This document shows positions 1 through 10,735 of a DNA stretch of 64,000 bases, in pieces. This DNA is from Siccirubricoccus phaeus (GTDB lineage Bacteria > Pseudomonadota > Alphaproteobacteria > Acetobacterales > Acetobacteraceae), in assembly GCF_008360935.1 (NCBI RefSeq), contig NZ_SRXO01000011.1, positions 1 to 64,000 of the forward strand. Reading direction: 5' to 3'. A program made the translations under genes and the position numbers. The first letter of the stretch is position 1; every line of letters begins with the position of its first letter. The notes under the pieces are model-generated. The model was not told where the DNA came from, did not search any database, and worked only from the letters and a program-made list of their open reading frames with translations.

Positions 1-111
1 GAGCAGCGAACTATCGGCACCACCTGGCGCAAGGTCGGCGCCATCCTCGACCTCGTCAGCCCAACCGAATGCGCCAACTATCTCGCCAACTCAGGATATG
101 CTTCCGCCTAA
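1..111 (+). mobile_element. IS630-family transposase, C-terminal end (partial)
   Basis: The first 36 codons before a TAA stop read as the tail of an IS630-family transposase, with the pattern W-R-x-V-G-x-I-L-D-L followed by S-P-x-E-C-A-N-Y and a closing S-G-Y. This C-terminal pattern is familiar from alphaproteobacterial IS630 elements. The catalytic DDE part lies outside the window, so whether the element is intact cannot be judged. About 14 bp after the stop comes the sequence CATGCTCTAG, which also occurs at the edges of short palindromic elements elsewhere in this window, so the transposase may be related to what moved them (inference). Confidence 0.75.
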
Positions 112-126
112 ACACAGCATGCTCTA

Positions 127-197
127 GTGTCCTGCCCGCGAAGTTCGCTGGATTTCCGGCGAACGCAGCGGACAACCAGGCCACTGAAAACAAAAGC
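127..197 (+). repeat. 71-bp double-hairpin element, copy A
   Basis: One of four copies of a non-coding unit (others at 6723-6793 minus, 46063-46134 plus, 47738-47808 minus). It opens GTGTCCTGCCCGCGAAG and ends CCACTGAAAACAAAAGC. The middle forms a perfect stem GTTCGC..GCGAAC around a short loop, enclosed by TGTCC/GGACA. TA dinucleotides lie directly outside both ends (125-126 and 198-199), as expected for an insertion duplicating a TA target. It looks like a miniature inverted-repeat element without coding capacity. Confidence 0.75.
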
Positions 198-199
198 TA

Positions 200-242
200 G
201 TGGCCCGGGAACGAAGTCCGCAGGACTGCGGAATCGGGACAC
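200..242. repeat. GTGGCCC-type palindromic element (degenerate copy)
   Basis: This imperfect palindrome starts GTGGCCCGGGAACGAAGTCC and ends in GGGACAC. It directly follows the TA at 198-199. A perfect version lies at 6678-6720, where the same kind of unit again neighbours a 71-bp element, so the two units recur side by side. Confidence 0.6.
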
Positions 243-281
243 TGAAGCGGGTTCACCGAGCACAGGCGAGGTGAACCCGCT

Positions 282-282
<1 letters not shown>
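243..282. repeat. AGCGGG palindrome at the gyrB stop codon
   Basis: Perfect 12-bp arms AGCGGGTTCACC (246-257) and GGTGAACCCGCT (270-281) enclose a 12-nt loop. The right edge ...CGCTC is followed by TA at 283-284. In gyrB orientation that TA plus the first element base G makes the TAG stop. A relative lies at 17721-17764, and shorter relatives at 45905, 47811 and 47874. Its position just after gyrB would also let it act as a transcription terminator hairpin, although no U-run follows. Confidence 0.65.
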
Positions 283-2756
<2,474 letters not shown>

Positions 2757-2801
2757 CTACTCCTTGGGAATGCGGCGGGAAGGTCGATTGAATATAGGGA
2801 T

Positions 2802-3968
2802 TCAGCGGCCTTCCGGCACGGGTAAATCGCCATCCGGAACAAGTTCCCCGCCCCTGGCAAGGAAGCCTTCCGCCAAGCCCCGCAGCGGGCGGAACACCGC
2901 CGCGTCGGTGCCGGTGAGGAAGGCCTGGGCCGGCAGGGCGGCGAGCGCGGCGAACAGCGCCTCCCGCCGCTCGGCATCTAGATGCGCCGCCACCTCGTCC
3001 AGCAGCAGCAGCGGCGCGAAGCCGCGGGCGGCGGCGATCAGCGCCGCATGCGCCAGCACCACGGCAACCAGCAGCGCCTTCTGCTCCCCGGTGGAGCAGA
3101 GGGCGGCGGGGATCTCCTTCGGCGCATGGGTCATCAGCAGGTCGGCGCGATGGGGGCCGCTCAGCGTGGCGCCGGCGGCGGCGTCCCGCGCGCGGCTGGC
3201 GGCCCAGTCGGCGCGCAGCCCGTCCTCCACCGCCAGCGCCGGGCTGCCATCCAGCGCGGCGGCGACGGGGCAGGAGAGCGCCAGCCGCGCGGCAGGGAAG
3301 CCGCCGGTGACGCCGCCGGCCAGGGCGGCGTTCAGCCGCGCGATCAGACCCCGACGGGCGGCGGAAAGCGCCACGCCATGCCGGGCCATGGCGTCCTCCA
3401 GCCCCGCCAGCCAGGCGGGATCGGCCGCCCGGCCTTCCCGCCGCGCCTGGAGCAGCAGCCGGTTGCGCTGGGCCATGGCGTTCTCGTAGGCGGCGACCTC
3501 GCGCGCATGATGCGGCTCCAGCGCCCAGACCAGCCGGTCCAGGAAGCGCCGGCGGTCGCCGGCGCCGTCCTGGAACAGCCGGTCCATCTGCGGGGTCAGC
3601 CACACCGCGGCGACGCGCTCCGCCAGCTCAGCCTGGGTGCGCAACGGGGCGCCGTCCAGGCGGAAGCTGCGCCTCTCCGGCGGGCCACCCTCCGGCGTGC
3701 CGCTGCCGAGGTCGAAGCCGCCCCAGGGGCCCTCGAAGCGGCCGGCGGCGGCCCAGGGCAGAGGCGCCTCTCCGGCGCGGCGGCCCAGCTCCGCCGCGCG
3801 GGCGCCGCGCAGCCCGCGGCCGGGGCCGAGCAGGCTGATGGCCTCGAGGAGGTTGGTCTTGCCGGCGCCGTTCTCGCCGGTGATGACGGCGAGCTGCGCC
3901 CGGAACGGCACCGTCAGGGCGGGCCAGTTGCGGAAATCGCGCAGCATCAGGCGGGTGAGGCGGAGCAT
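2802..3968 (-). CDS. recF: DNA replication and repair protein RecF
   Basis: SMC-like ATPase (388 aa) that binds DNA gaps and helps load RecA. Visible are the Walker A motif GENGAGKT near residue 35, the signature L-S-G-P-H-R-A-D and the Walker B L-L-L-L-D-E-V-A-A-H-L-D near the C-terminus. The start is placed at MLRLTRLMLRDFRNW because this is where family similarity begins; an upstream ATG would add 17 residues lying in repeat DNA. In many bacteria recF follows dnaA-dnaN. Here the upstream neighbour is a GC-rich repeat and a zinc-ribbon gene, so recF-gyrB has been separated from dnaN. Confidence 0.96.
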   Translation of the reverse strand: MLRLTRLMLRDFRNWPALTVPFRAQLAVITGENGAGKTNLLEAISLLGPGRGLRGARAAELGRRAGEAPLPWAAAGRFEGPWGGFDLGSGTPEGGPPERRSFRLDGAPLRTQAELAERVAAVWLTPQMDRLFQDGAGDRRRFLDRLVWALEPHHAREVAAYENAMAQRNRLLLQARREGRAADPAWLAGLEDAMARHGVALSAARRGLIARLNAALAGGVTGGFPAARLALSCPVAAALDGSPALAVEDGLRADWAASRARDAAAGATLSGPHRADLLMTHAPKEIPAALCSTGEQKALLVAVVLAHAALIAAARGFAPLLLLDEVAAHLDAERREALFAALAALPAQAFLTGTDAAVFRPLRGLAEGFLARGGELVPDGDLPVPEGR

Positions 3969-3976
3969 CAGACGGT

Positions 3977-4063
3977 CGGGGCTCCGCCCCGGACCCCGGC
4001 AGGGGCTCTGCCCCTGCACCCCGCCGGGGCCAGGACCTGGCCCCGGACCCCGGTCCGGGTTTT
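3977..4063. repeat. GC-rich intergenic repeat (CCCCGGACCCCGG type)
   Basis: A run of nested short palindromes (GGGGCTCCGCCCC, CAGGGGCTCTGCCCCTG, GGCCAGGACCTGGCC) linked by GGACCCCGG. The same vocabulary recurs at 11337, 17450, 34488, 39262 and 42590. The remaining gap up to 4253 has no gene I can support; it ends with another GGGGGCGGCGCCCCC palindrome beside the stop of the next gene. Confidence 0.7.
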
Positions 4064-4253
4064 CCGGCCCTGGGATTCAGCCCGCCGGCCCAAGGCCCGG
4101 CGCAAAAGGGTCCCGGCAGCGGATCGGCGAGGGATTCGGCGTCCTGGCCAGGAGGTGGGCGCCGCTGCGGCGGAGAAGGCCCGCCGAGACGCGCCGCGGA
4201 CCCTTTCGAGACAGGCTTTCAGGCCGGGGGCCGGGGGCGGCGCCCCCAGAAGC

Positions 4254-4580
4254 TCACGTCTCCTCGTCGCGGTCCCCCTCGACCTCGATCTCCTCGCCGA
4301 TGGAATCCGCCTCGTCTTCCAGCTCCTCGGCATCCTCGACAGCCTCATCGGCCTCGACATCCTCGAGCTCGACATCATCCGCCTCGGCCTCCGGCACCAG
4401 GGCGCGCTTCTTCAGCTTGTCCTCGGCGGGCAGGGGACCGGCGGCGCGGCGCAGCCGCGGCTGCTCGGCCGGCTGCTCCGTGCCGCATTTCGGGCAGATC
4501 GCCGGGGCACGGGTCAGATCGTAGAATTTCGTGCCGCAGGCGACGCAGACGCGCTTGAGGCCCAGTTCGGGCTTGGCCAT
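4254..4580 (-). CDS. TIGR02300-type zinc-ribbon protein with acidic tail
   Basis: A 108-aa protein of unknown function widespread in Alphaproteobacteria and often found beside aroA, as here. The N-terminus carries a C-x-x-C...C-x-x-C zinc ribbon (CVACGTKFYDL, then CPKCGTE) within the first 35 residues. The rest is strikingly acidic, with long runs of E and D broken by A and V, so it is probably disordered. The start is taken at MAKPELGLKRVC; the longer frame upstream runs through a conserved hairpin and lacks family similarity. It is divergent from aroA across a 122-bp gap. Confidence 0.85.
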   Translation of the reverse strand: MAKPELGLKRVCVACGTKFYDLTRAPAICPKCGTEQPAEQPRLRRAAGPLPAEDKLKKRALVPEAEADDVELEDVEADEAVEDAEELEDEADSIGEEIEVEGDRDEET

Positions 4581-4603
4581 GGATGAGAAGCCTCGTCCAG
4601 AGA

Positions 4604-4647
4604 CCCGCCCGCGCAAAGGGTTGGTGTGGCGGCTTTGCGCGGGCGGG
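4604..4647. other. Hairpin with a G-quadruplex-like loop, copy 1
   Basis: A perfect 15-bp stem (4604-4618 with 4633-4647) encloses the 14-nt loop GGTTGGTGTGGCGG. The same loop on a different stem occurs at 51877-51922. The loop holds four GG tracts spaced TT, TGT and C. This copy sits between the divergent starts of the zinc-ribbon gene (4580) and aroA (4703), 55 bp before the aroA ATG, so it could lie in the aroA 5' leader. A terminator role is unlikely at a divergent promoter region. Confidence 0.7.
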
Positions 4648-4702
4648 AAATATAAGGTCCGGCGCATTGCCACGGGGCGGCCCCCCATGTCAAACGCGGC
4701 GC

Positions 4703-6052
4703 ATGGCCCATTCCGCGGAACCGCGCCCGATGCGCGCCCGCCGCCCTTCGGGCGGCCTTGCCGGCACCCACCGCGTGCCGGGCGACAAATCCATCAGCCA
4801 CCGCGCGCTGATGTTCGGGGCGCTGGCGATCGGCACCACCGAGATCACCGGCCTGCTGGAAGGCGAGGATGTGCTGCGCACCGCCGCCGCCATGCGCCAG
4901 CTCGGCGCCAGGGTGGAACAGCGCGGCCCCGGCGCCTGGCTCGTGGCCGGGCGCGGCGTCGGCGGGCTGACGGAGCCGGCGGATGTGCTGGACATGGGCA
5001 ATAGCGGCACCGCCGCCCGCCTGCTCTGCGGGCTGCTGGCCGGCCACCCGATCTTCGCGGTGATGACGGGCGACGCCTCGCTCCGCCGCCGCCCGATGCT
5101 GCGGGTCACCGAGCCTCTGGCGGCCACTGGCGCCAGCTTCTGGACGCGGGAGGGTGGCCGCCTGCCGCTGGCGGTACGGGGCGCGCTGGACCCGCTGCCG
5201 CTGGACTACCGCCTGCCCGTCGCCTCCGCCCAGGTGAAATCGGCCTGCCTGCTCGCCGGCCTCTGCGCCCGCGGGACGACGCGCATCCTCGAGCCGGAGC
5301 CGACCCGCGACCATACGGAAAACATGCTGCGGCATTTCGGCGCGACGGTCCGGGTGGCGGACAGCGCCCAGGGCCGCGTCATCGAGCTGGAGGGCCAGCC
5401 GGAGCTGACCGCCGCCCCCATCCTGGTCCCCGGCGACCCCTCCTCCGCCGCCTTCCTGCTGGCGGCGGCGCTGCTGGTGCCGGGCTCCTGCGTCACCATC
5501 GCCAATGTCGGGCTGAACCCGCTGCGCACCGGCCTCCTCGCCACGCTCAGGGAGATGGGCGCGAAGCTGACGGTGACCAATGCCCGTACCGAGGGCGGCG
5601 AGCCGGTCGGCGACCTCACCGCCGAATACGGCCCGCTCCAGGGCGTCGAGGTGCCGCCCGGCCGCGCCCCCGCGATGATCGACGAATACCCGATCCTCGC
5701 CGTGCTGGCCGCCGCCGCCCGCGGCGAGACGCGGATGCGGGGCCTCGCCGAGCTGCGGGTGAAGGAAAGCGACCGCCTGGCCGCGACCGCCGCCATGTTG
5801 GCGGCCAATGGCCTCGCCGCCCGGATCGAGGGCGACGACCTGATCGTCCCCGGCACCGGCGGGGAACTGCCGGGCGGCGGCACCGTGGCGACGCATATGG
5901 ACCACCGGCTGGCAATGAGCGCCCTGGTCATGGGCCTGGCCACCCACCGCCCCGTGACGGTGGACGATGCCGGCTTCATCGAAACGAGCTTCCCTGGCTT
6001 CGCCGCGCTGATGAATGCCATGGCGGGGGAACCCGCCATCGCCGCGCGGTGA
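4703..6052 (+). CDS. aroA: 3-phosphoshikimate 1-carboxyvinyltransferase (EPSP synthase)
   Basis: Catalyses transfer of the enolpyruvyl group of PEP to shikimate-3-phosphate in aromatic amino acid synthesis (449 aa). It resembles the CP4-type class II enzymes along its length: PGDKSISHR near residue 26, [36 protein letters not shown] and LRVKESDRL. At the site where CP4 has Ala100 within N-A-A-T, this protein has N-S-G-T with Gly102, the residue normal for glyphosate-sensitive enzymes. The start at [10 protein letters not shown] matches the CP4 N-terminus; a longer frame would run back through the loop hairpin. cmk overlaps its stop. Confidence 0.96.
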   Translation: MAHSAEPRPMRARRPSGGLAGTHRVPGDKSISHRALMFGALAIGTTEITGLLEGEDVLRTAAAMRQLGARVEQRGPGAWLVAGRGVGGLTEPADVLDMGNSGTAARLLCGLLAGHPIFAVMTGDASLRRRPMLRVTEPLAATGASFWTREGGRLPLAVRGALDPLPLDYRLPVASAQVKSACLLAGLCARGTTRILEPEPTRDHTENMLRHFGATVRVADSAQGRVIELEGQPELTAAPILVPGDPSSAAFLLAAALLVPGSCVTIANVGLNPLRTGLLATLREMGAKLTVTNARTEGGEPVGDLTAEYGPLQGVEVPPGRAPAMIDEYPILAVLAAAARGETRMRGLAELRVKESDRLAATAAMLAANGLAARIEGDDLIVPGTGGELPGGGTVATHMDHRLAMSALVMGLATHRPVTVDDAGFIETSFPGFAALMNAMAGEPAIAAR

Positions 6053-6678
6053 CGGGGCTGGTCATCGCCGTGGACGGTCCGGCCGCGGCGGGCAAGGGCA
6101 CCCTGGCCCGGCGCCTGGCCGCGGAACTGGGCCTGCCCTATCTGGATACCGGCCTGCTCTACCGCGCCACCGGCCGCCGCGTGCTGGACGCCGGCGCGGA
6201 CCCGCAGGACCCCGAGGCTGCCACCGCCGCCGCCCGCGCCCTGACCCCGGCCGACCTGCAACGTGCCGATCTGCGCGGGCCGGAGGCCGACCGCGCTTCC
6301 AGCGCCGTTGCCGCCATTCCCGCCGTCCGCGCCGCGCTGCTGGAGTGGCAGCGGGAATTCGGCCGCCGGCATGGCGCGGTGCTGGATGGGCGGGATATCG
6401 GCACCGTGGTCTTTCCGGAGGCGCCGGTGAAGCTCTTCGTCACCGCCAGCACGGCGGCGCGGGCGGAGCGCCGCTGGCGGGAGCTGCTGGGCCGCGGCGT
6501 CGCGGCCGAGCTGCCCGTCGTCGCCGCCGAAATGGCCGCCCGCGACGCCCAGGATTCCGCCCGCGCCGTGGCCCCGCTGCGCCCGGCGGAGGACGCGCTG
6601 GTGCTGGACACCACGGCGCTGGATGCCGAGGCGGCCTTCGCCGCCGCCCTGGCCCTGGTCCGGCGGAAGCTGCGCTAG
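6049..6678 (+). CDS. cmk: Cytidylate kinase
   Basis: Phosphorylates CMP and dCMP with ATP (209 aa, normal for the family). The P-loop is [10 protein letters not shown] at residues 9-18, followed by [11 protein letters not shown] and the R-D-I-G-T-V-V-F-P motif. The GTG start overlaps the aroA TGA (GTGA), so the two genes are translationally coupled. In many alphaproteobacteria rpsA follows; here it does not. The last codon and TAG stop lie inside a perfect palindrome (see the next entry). Confidence 0.96.
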   Translation: MTGLVIAVDGPAAAGKGTLARRLAAELGLPYLDTGLLYRATGRRVLDAGADPQDPEAATAAARALTPADLQRADLRGPEADRASSAVAAIPAVRAALLEWQREFGRRHGAVLDGRDIGTVVFPEAPVKLFVTASTAARAERRWRELLGRGVAAELPVVAAEMAARDAQDSARAVAPLRPAEDALVLDTTALDAEAAFAAALALVRRKLR

Positions 6679-6720
6679 TGGCCCGAGACCGAAGTCCGCA
6701 GGACTTCGGTCTCGGGCCAC
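6678..6720. repeat. Perfect GTGGCCC palindrome forming the cmk stop
   Basis: Arms GTGGCCCGAGACCGAAGTC and GACTTCGGTCTCGGGCCAC flank a 5-nt loop CGCAG; with the flanking GCTA/TAGC the pairing reaches 23 bp (6674-6724). TA lies on both sides (6676-6677, 6721-6722). The cmk TAG consists of that TA plus the first base of the element. The folded RNA would be a very strong hairpin at the gene end and could stop transcription or protect the 3' end. Confidence 0.8.
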
Positions 6721-6722
6721 TA

Positions 6723-6793
6723 GCTTTTGTTTTCAGTGGCCTGCTTCTCCGCTCCGTTCGCTGGAAATCCGGCGAACTTCGCGGGCAGGACAC
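6723..6793 (-). repeat. 71-bp double-hairpin element, copy B
   Basis: Reverse-complement copy of the element at 127-197, with the same length and the same inner stem GTTCGCTGG/CCGGCGAAC. It directly follows the GTGGCCC palindrome, mirroring the order around copy A. Confidence 0.75.
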
Positions 6794-7072
6794 TGAAAAC
6801 AACAGCCAGCGTCCTGACTCCGGACTCCGCAGGAATTCGGCGTCAGGCCACGGGCCTCGCGGCTGGCGCCGCTGCCGCGCTGCCGATTGCACCCCCGGGT
6901 GCGGGACTCCCACCGGGGTCGGGGGGTGGTCCGCTCCCCGGCGGGGCTTGGGGGGCAGCGCCCCCAATTCTTGCCCCAATTTCCCCCCCTGGCACCTCTG
7001 GTGGCGAAACAGGGCTTCCGTTCTCCATCCCGGATCGCCAATTGGGGCCCCGGAACCGCCGCGGATCACATC
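6794..7072. repeat. Degenerate palindrome and GC-rich repeat before the methyltransferase
   Basis: Positions 6809-6852 form an imperfect palindrome around TCCGCAGGA, similar in its centre to the element at 6678. From about 6885 there follows GC-rich repeat text (CCCCCGGGTGCGGG, GGGGGGCAGCGCCCCC) and then unremarkable sequence. The frame of the next gene is open through here, but the translation does not look like protein. Confidence 0.5.
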
Positions 7073-7858
7073 TTGCTCGAAGCCCGTTCACGCCTTGCCC
7101 ACCCCTTGCCGGACCCTGCCGCCCTGGCGCCGGACCGGCAGAGCCGGATCTGCGGCACGGCGCCGGTCCAGGCCCTGTTCCTCCGTCGCGCCGAGCAGGT
7201 GGCGCGGCTGTTCTACAGCCCGGAGCGCCGCGGCGTGGCCGGCCCGCTCTGCGCCTATCTCGCCCGCCGCCGCCGCCCCTACCGGGAGGTCCCGCCCGAG
7301 GAGCTGGAGCGCATCGCCGGCACCCAGCATCATGGCGGCATCTGCGCCATCGCCGCCCGCCGCCAGGCGGAGCCCCTCACCGGCGGCCTGCCGGAGTCCG
7401 TCCGCGCCGCCATGCTGCATCCGGTGCTGGACGGCATCGGCAACCCGCATAATCTCGGCGCCATCGCCCGCAGCGCCGCCTTCCTCGGCTGCCGCTCCCT
7501 CTTCCTCTCGGCCGATCCGCGCCAGGCGGAGCTGTCCGACGCCGCCTTCCGCACCGCGGAGGGCGGGCTGGAGCACCTGGCCGTGTACCGCCTGCCCGGC
7601 CTCGCCTCCCTGCCCGCGGCCCTTGGCCGCCCGGTGCTGACCGTCGCGGCCGTCGCCGCCGGCGGCCTGCCGCCGGAAGCCCTGCCGCGGGACCGCCCCA
7701 TCGCCCTGGTGCTGGGCAACGAGGAGCAGGGGCTGCGCCCCGAGACGCTGGCCACCTGCGAGGCGCGCATCACCCTCCCCGGCTCCGGCCTGGTGGAGAG
7801 CCTGAATGTCAGCGCCGCCGCCGCGGTGCTGCTCTACGCCCTGCGGCCGCGGGGCTGA
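7073..7858 (+). CDS. SpoU/TrmH-family RNA 2'-O-methyltransferase
   Basis: Probable rRNA or tRNA ribose methyltransferase using S-adenosylmethionine (261 aa from the chosen start). All three SPOUT motifs are present: motif 1 N-P-H-N-L-G-A-I-A-R-S-A, motif 2 I-A-L-V-L-G-N-E-E-Q-G-L, and motif 3 LPGSGLVESLNVSAAAAVLL at the C-terminus. An N-terminal substrate-binding domain precedes them (ICGTAPVQALF... GTQHHGGICAIA). The start is uncertain: there is no ATG between 6887 and the conserved region. I chose the TTG at 7073, just before conserved sequence; GTG at 7001 or ATG at 6887 would extend into repeat DNA. The exact RNA target cannot be told. Confidence 0.85.
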   Translation: MLEARSRLAHPLPDPAALAPDRQSRICGTAPVQALFLRRAEQVARLFYSPERRGVAGPLCAYLARRRRPYREVPPEELERIAGTQHHGGICAIAARRQAEPLTGGLPESVRAAMLHPVLDGIGNPHNLGAIARSAAFLGCRSLFLSADPRQAELSDAAFRTAEGGLEHLAVYRLPGLASLPAALGRPVLTVAAVAAGGLPPEALPRDRPIALVLGNEEQGLRPETLATCEARITLPGSGLVESLNVSAAAAVLLYALRPRG

Positions 7859-7863
7859 GCGGG

Positions 7864-8973
7864 GTGGTAGCGGCCGAGACGGGGCTGGACCTGGCCTGGG
7901 AGGGAAGCTCGGCGCGGCTCCGCCTGCCGGCGCGGCTGGAGCTGCCCGCAGTGGGCGAGGCCTGGCGCCACCTCCTCCCCCAGCTCGACCGGGCGAAGGC
8001 GCTGGTGATCGAGGCCAAGTCCCTCACCAGCCTGGACACCGCCGGCGCCGTGCTGCTGCTGCGGCTGGAACGGGCGGCGCCGACGGAATGGCAGGGGCTG
8101 GCGGAAGGCCCCGCCAAGGCCATGCTGGAACGCTGCCGCGCGGCGCTGGAGGGCGTGAAACCCCCCGCCCCCGACAACCCCCTGCCGCCCATCGCCGCCC
8201 TCGGCCGCTCGGTGGTGGAGGCGGTGCGCGGCCTCTTCACCCGCATCGGCTTCCTCGGCGAGGTGGTGGTCACCTTCCTCGGCCAGCTCCGCCGCCCGGG
8301 CCGCTTCCGCTTCGGGGAGCTGCTGCGCCACCTGGACGAGGCGGGGCTGCGCGCCTTCGGCCTCACCATCCTGCTCGGCACGCTGATCGGCATCATCCTC
8401 GCCTTCCAGTCCAGCATCCCGATGCGCCAATTCGGTGCCGAGATCTTCATCCCGAACCTCGTCGGCATCTCCCTGCTGCGCGAACTCGGGCCGCTGATGG
8501 CCGGCATCATCCTCGCCGGCCGCACCGGCTCCGCCTATGCCGCGGAGCTCGGCACGATGGTGGTGAATGAGGAGGTGGACGCGCTCGGCATCATCGGCAT
8601 CTCGCCGCTCGGCTGGCTGGTGCTGCCGCGGCTGGTCGCCGCCATCATGGTCATGCCCGTGCTCGCTTTGCTGATGGACCTCACCGGCCTGATCGGCATG
8701 GCGGTGGTGATGGCGAGCCTCGGCTTCACCCCGATCGCCGTCATCCACCAATTGCAGACGGCGGTGCAGCTCGGCGACCTCGCCGGCGGGCTGTTCAAGG
8801 CGGCGGCGTTCGGCGGCGCCATCGGCTTCGTCGGCTGCCGCGCCGGCCTCGCCGCCGGCCGCGGGCCGCGGGCGGTGGGCGATGCCGCCACCTCGGCGGT
8901 CGTCGCCGGCATCGTCGCCATCGTGGTGCTGGACGGCATCTTCGCCATCCTCTTCTTCCGGCTGGGCTGGTAG
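7864..8973 (+). CDS. MlaE-type lipid ABC transporter permease with fused STAS domain
   Basis: Inner-membrane permease of an MCE-type phospholipid transporter (369 aa). Residues 1-100 form a STAS-like domain (LVIEAKSLTSLDTAGAVLLL), which in E. coli is the separate MlaB protein; here it is fused to the permease. The MlaE domain follows, with I-S-L-L-R-E-L-G-P-L-M-A-G-I-I-L-A-G-R and G-T-M-V-V-N-E-E-V-D-A-L motifs and about five membrane segments. It starts at GTG, 5 bp after the preceding stop. The ATPase gene follows after 2 bp, so this is the first gene of a four-gene transporter operon. Confidence 0.9.
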   Translation: MVAAETGLDLAWEGSSARLRLPARLELPAVGEAWRHLLPQLDRAKALVIEAKSLTSLDTAGAVLLLRLERAAPTEWQGLAEGPAKAMLERCRAALEGVKPPAPDNPLPPIAALGRSVVEAVRGLFTRIGFLGEVVVTFLGQLRRPGRFRFGELLRHLDEAGLRAFGLTILLGTLIGIILAFQSSIPMRQFGAEIFIPNLVGISLLRELGPLMAGIILAGRTGSAYAAELGTMVVNEEVDALGIIGISPLGWLVLPRLVAAIMVMPVLALLMDLTGLIGMAVVMASLGFTPIAVIHQLQTAVQLGDLAGGLFKAAAFGGAIGFVGCRAGLAAGRGPRAVGDAATSAVVAGIVAIVVLDGIFAILFFRLGW

Positions 8974-8975
8974 CC

Positions 8976-9734
8976 ATGGCGGCGGAAAGCGTCATCCAGG
9001 TGGAGGATCTGAAGGCTGCCTTCGGCGGGCGGACGATCTTCGAGAACGTCTCCTTCGAGGTGAAGCGCGGCGAGATCTTCGTCATCCTCGGCGGCTCCGG
9101 CAGCGGCAAGTCCACGCTGCTGAAGCACATGATCGGCCTGTACCGGGCTTCCGCCGGGAAGGTGGTCATCCTCGGCCAGGAGGTCGGGGCGGTGGAGGGC
9201 GCGGCGCGGCGGGCCCTGCTGCGGCGCATCGGCGTCATGTGGCAATCCGGCGCGCTGTTCGGCTCGCTCGACCTGTTGGGGAACGTCATGGTGCCGCTCG
9301 AGGAGCATAGCGACCTGCCGGAGGACGCCCGGCGGGAGGTGGCGCAGGTGAAGCTCGGCCTCGTCGGCCTCGGCGATGCCGCGCGGCGGCTGCCGGCGGA
9401 GATCTCCGGCGGCATGGCCAAGCGCGCCGGCATCGCCCGGGCCATGGCGCTCGACCCGCCCATCCTGTTCCTGGACGAGCCCTCGGCCGGCCTCGACCCC
9501 ATCACCTCGGCGGGGCTCGACCGGCTGATCAAGCAATTGGCGAAGGAAATGGGCACGACCTTCGTCGTGGTGACGCATGAGCTGCAGTCGATCCTCGCTA
9601 TCGGCGACCGCTGCATCATGCTGGACAAGGCGGCGAAGGGGGTGATCGCCACCGGCGACCCGCGCAGGCTGCGCGAGGAGAGCACCCACCCCACCGTGCG
9701 CGCCTTCTTCCGGCGGGAGGCGATGGAAGAGTGA
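8976..9734 (+). CDS. MlaF-type lipid ABC transporter ATPase
   Basis: ATP-binding subunit of the MCE transporter (252 aa). Motifs: Walker A GGSGSGKST, Q-loop in MWQSGALFGSLD, signature ISGGMAKRAGIARA (the ISGGM form is typical of MlaF), Walker B ILFLDEPSAGLDP, and the switch histidine in VVVTHEL. The stop overlaps the GTG start of the MCE gene by 4 bp. Confidence 0.93.
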   Translation: MAAESVIQVEDLKAAFGGRTIFENVSFEVKRGEIFVILGGSGSGKSTLLKHMIGLYRASAGKVVILGQEVGAVEGAARRALLRRIGVMWQSGALFGSLDLLGNVMVPLEEHSDLPEDARREVAQVKLGLVGLGDAARRLPAEISGGMAKRAGIARAMALDPPILFLDEPSAGLDPITSAGLDRLIKQLAKEMGTTFVVVTHELQSILAIGDRCIMLDKAAKGVIATGDPRRLREESTHPTVRAFFRREAMEE

Positions 9735-10735
9735 ACCGCAGCCTGTATTTCCGCGTCGGGGCGCTGGTGCTGGCCGGGGCCGGCCTGCTGATCGGCTTCG
9801 TGCTGTTCTTCACCGCCAACCGCTTCGGCACCAGCACCACGGTGTACGAGACCTATATCCGCGAATCGGTGCAGGGGCTGGAGGTGGGGGCGCCGGTCCG
9901 CTACCGCGGCGTGCGCATCGGCCGGATCTCGGAGATCGGCCTCGTCTCCTCCGAATACCGCCGGCCGCAGGGGGACAGTTTCGGGGCCGCCTTCCAGCTC
10001 GTCTTCGTCCGCTTCCTGGTGGACAGCAGCCGGATTGGCGAGACGCCGAACATCGAGGAGGCGGTGAAGCAGGGGCTGCGCGTGCGCATGGCGTCCCAGG
10101 GCATCACCGGCGTGAATTACCTGGAGGTGGATTTCGTGGAGCCCGAGCGATACCCGCCGCGCCAGGTGCCCTGGGCGCCGCGCAACCCCTACATCCCCGC
10201 CATTCCTTCCACCGTCGCCCAGGTGCAGACTGCGGCGGAGGATCTGCTGGCGCGGCTGCGCGACGCCGACCTGCCGGGCAAGCTCTCGGGGCTGGTGGAG
10301 GCGCTGGAAGGCCAGTTGAAGGACGGCGACCTGGCCCAGACCCTGCGCGAGGCCTCGGCGCTGCTGAAGAGCCTGCGGGAGACGACGGAGCGCGCCGACC
10401 TGCCGGGCACCACGGCGGAGCTGCGCGGCGTGGCGGGCGATGCCAGGGCGCTGCTGGGGGCGCCGGAGCTGCGGCGGAGCCTGGCCAATCTGGAAGCCGT
10501 CTCGGCCGAGGCGCGGCGCGTCGTCGGCCGGTTGCCCGGCACGCTGAACTCGGTGGATGCGACGCTGCGCGGGGCGCGCAGCACCACCACGGATGTGCAG
10601 GCGGAGCTGGCGCCGATCCTGCGGGATCTGCGGGCGGCGGTCAGCAATCTGCGGGATACGACGGAGCAGCTCCGCCGCTCGCCCTCCCAGCTTCTGCTCG
10701 GGGCGCCGCCGCCGGCGCCGGAGGCGCGGCGATGA
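9731..10735 (+). CDS. MlaD-type MCE substrate-binding protein
   Basis: Periplasmic lipid-binding component anchored by one N-terminal membrane helix (residues 7-28, GALVLAGAGLLIGFVLFF). A single MCE domain follows (LEVGAPVRYRGVRIGRI ... GLRVRMASQGITGVNYLEV). The C-terminal half is a long alpha-helical region with repeated L-x-x-A/L-L patterns, expected to form the tunnel-like helical barrel of MCE proteins. It is longer than E. coli MlaD (about 180 aa) and closer to other alphaproteobacterial MCE proteins. It overlaps both neighbours by 4 bp. Confidence 0.9.
   Translation: MNRSLYFRVGALVLAGAGLLIGFVLFFTANRFGTSTTVYETYIRESVQGLEVGAPVRYRGVRIGRISEIGLVSSEYRRPQGDSFGAAFQLVFVRFLVDSSRIGETPNIEEAVKQGLRVRMASQGITGVNYLEVDFVEPERYPPRQVPWAPRNPYIPAIPSTVAQVQTAAEDLLARLRDADLPGKLSGLVEALEGQLKDGDLAQTLREASALLKSLRETTERADLPGTTAELRGVAGDARALLGAPELRRSLANLEAVSAEARRVVGRLPGTLNSVDATLRGARSTTTDVQAELAPILRDLRAAVSNLRDTTEQLRRSPSQLLLGAPPPAPEARR

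Noticed and set aside
1-111. Complete IS630 element
   Set aside because: Only the C-terminal end is inside the window, and its left part and left terminal repeat cannot be seen, so completeness cannot be claimed.
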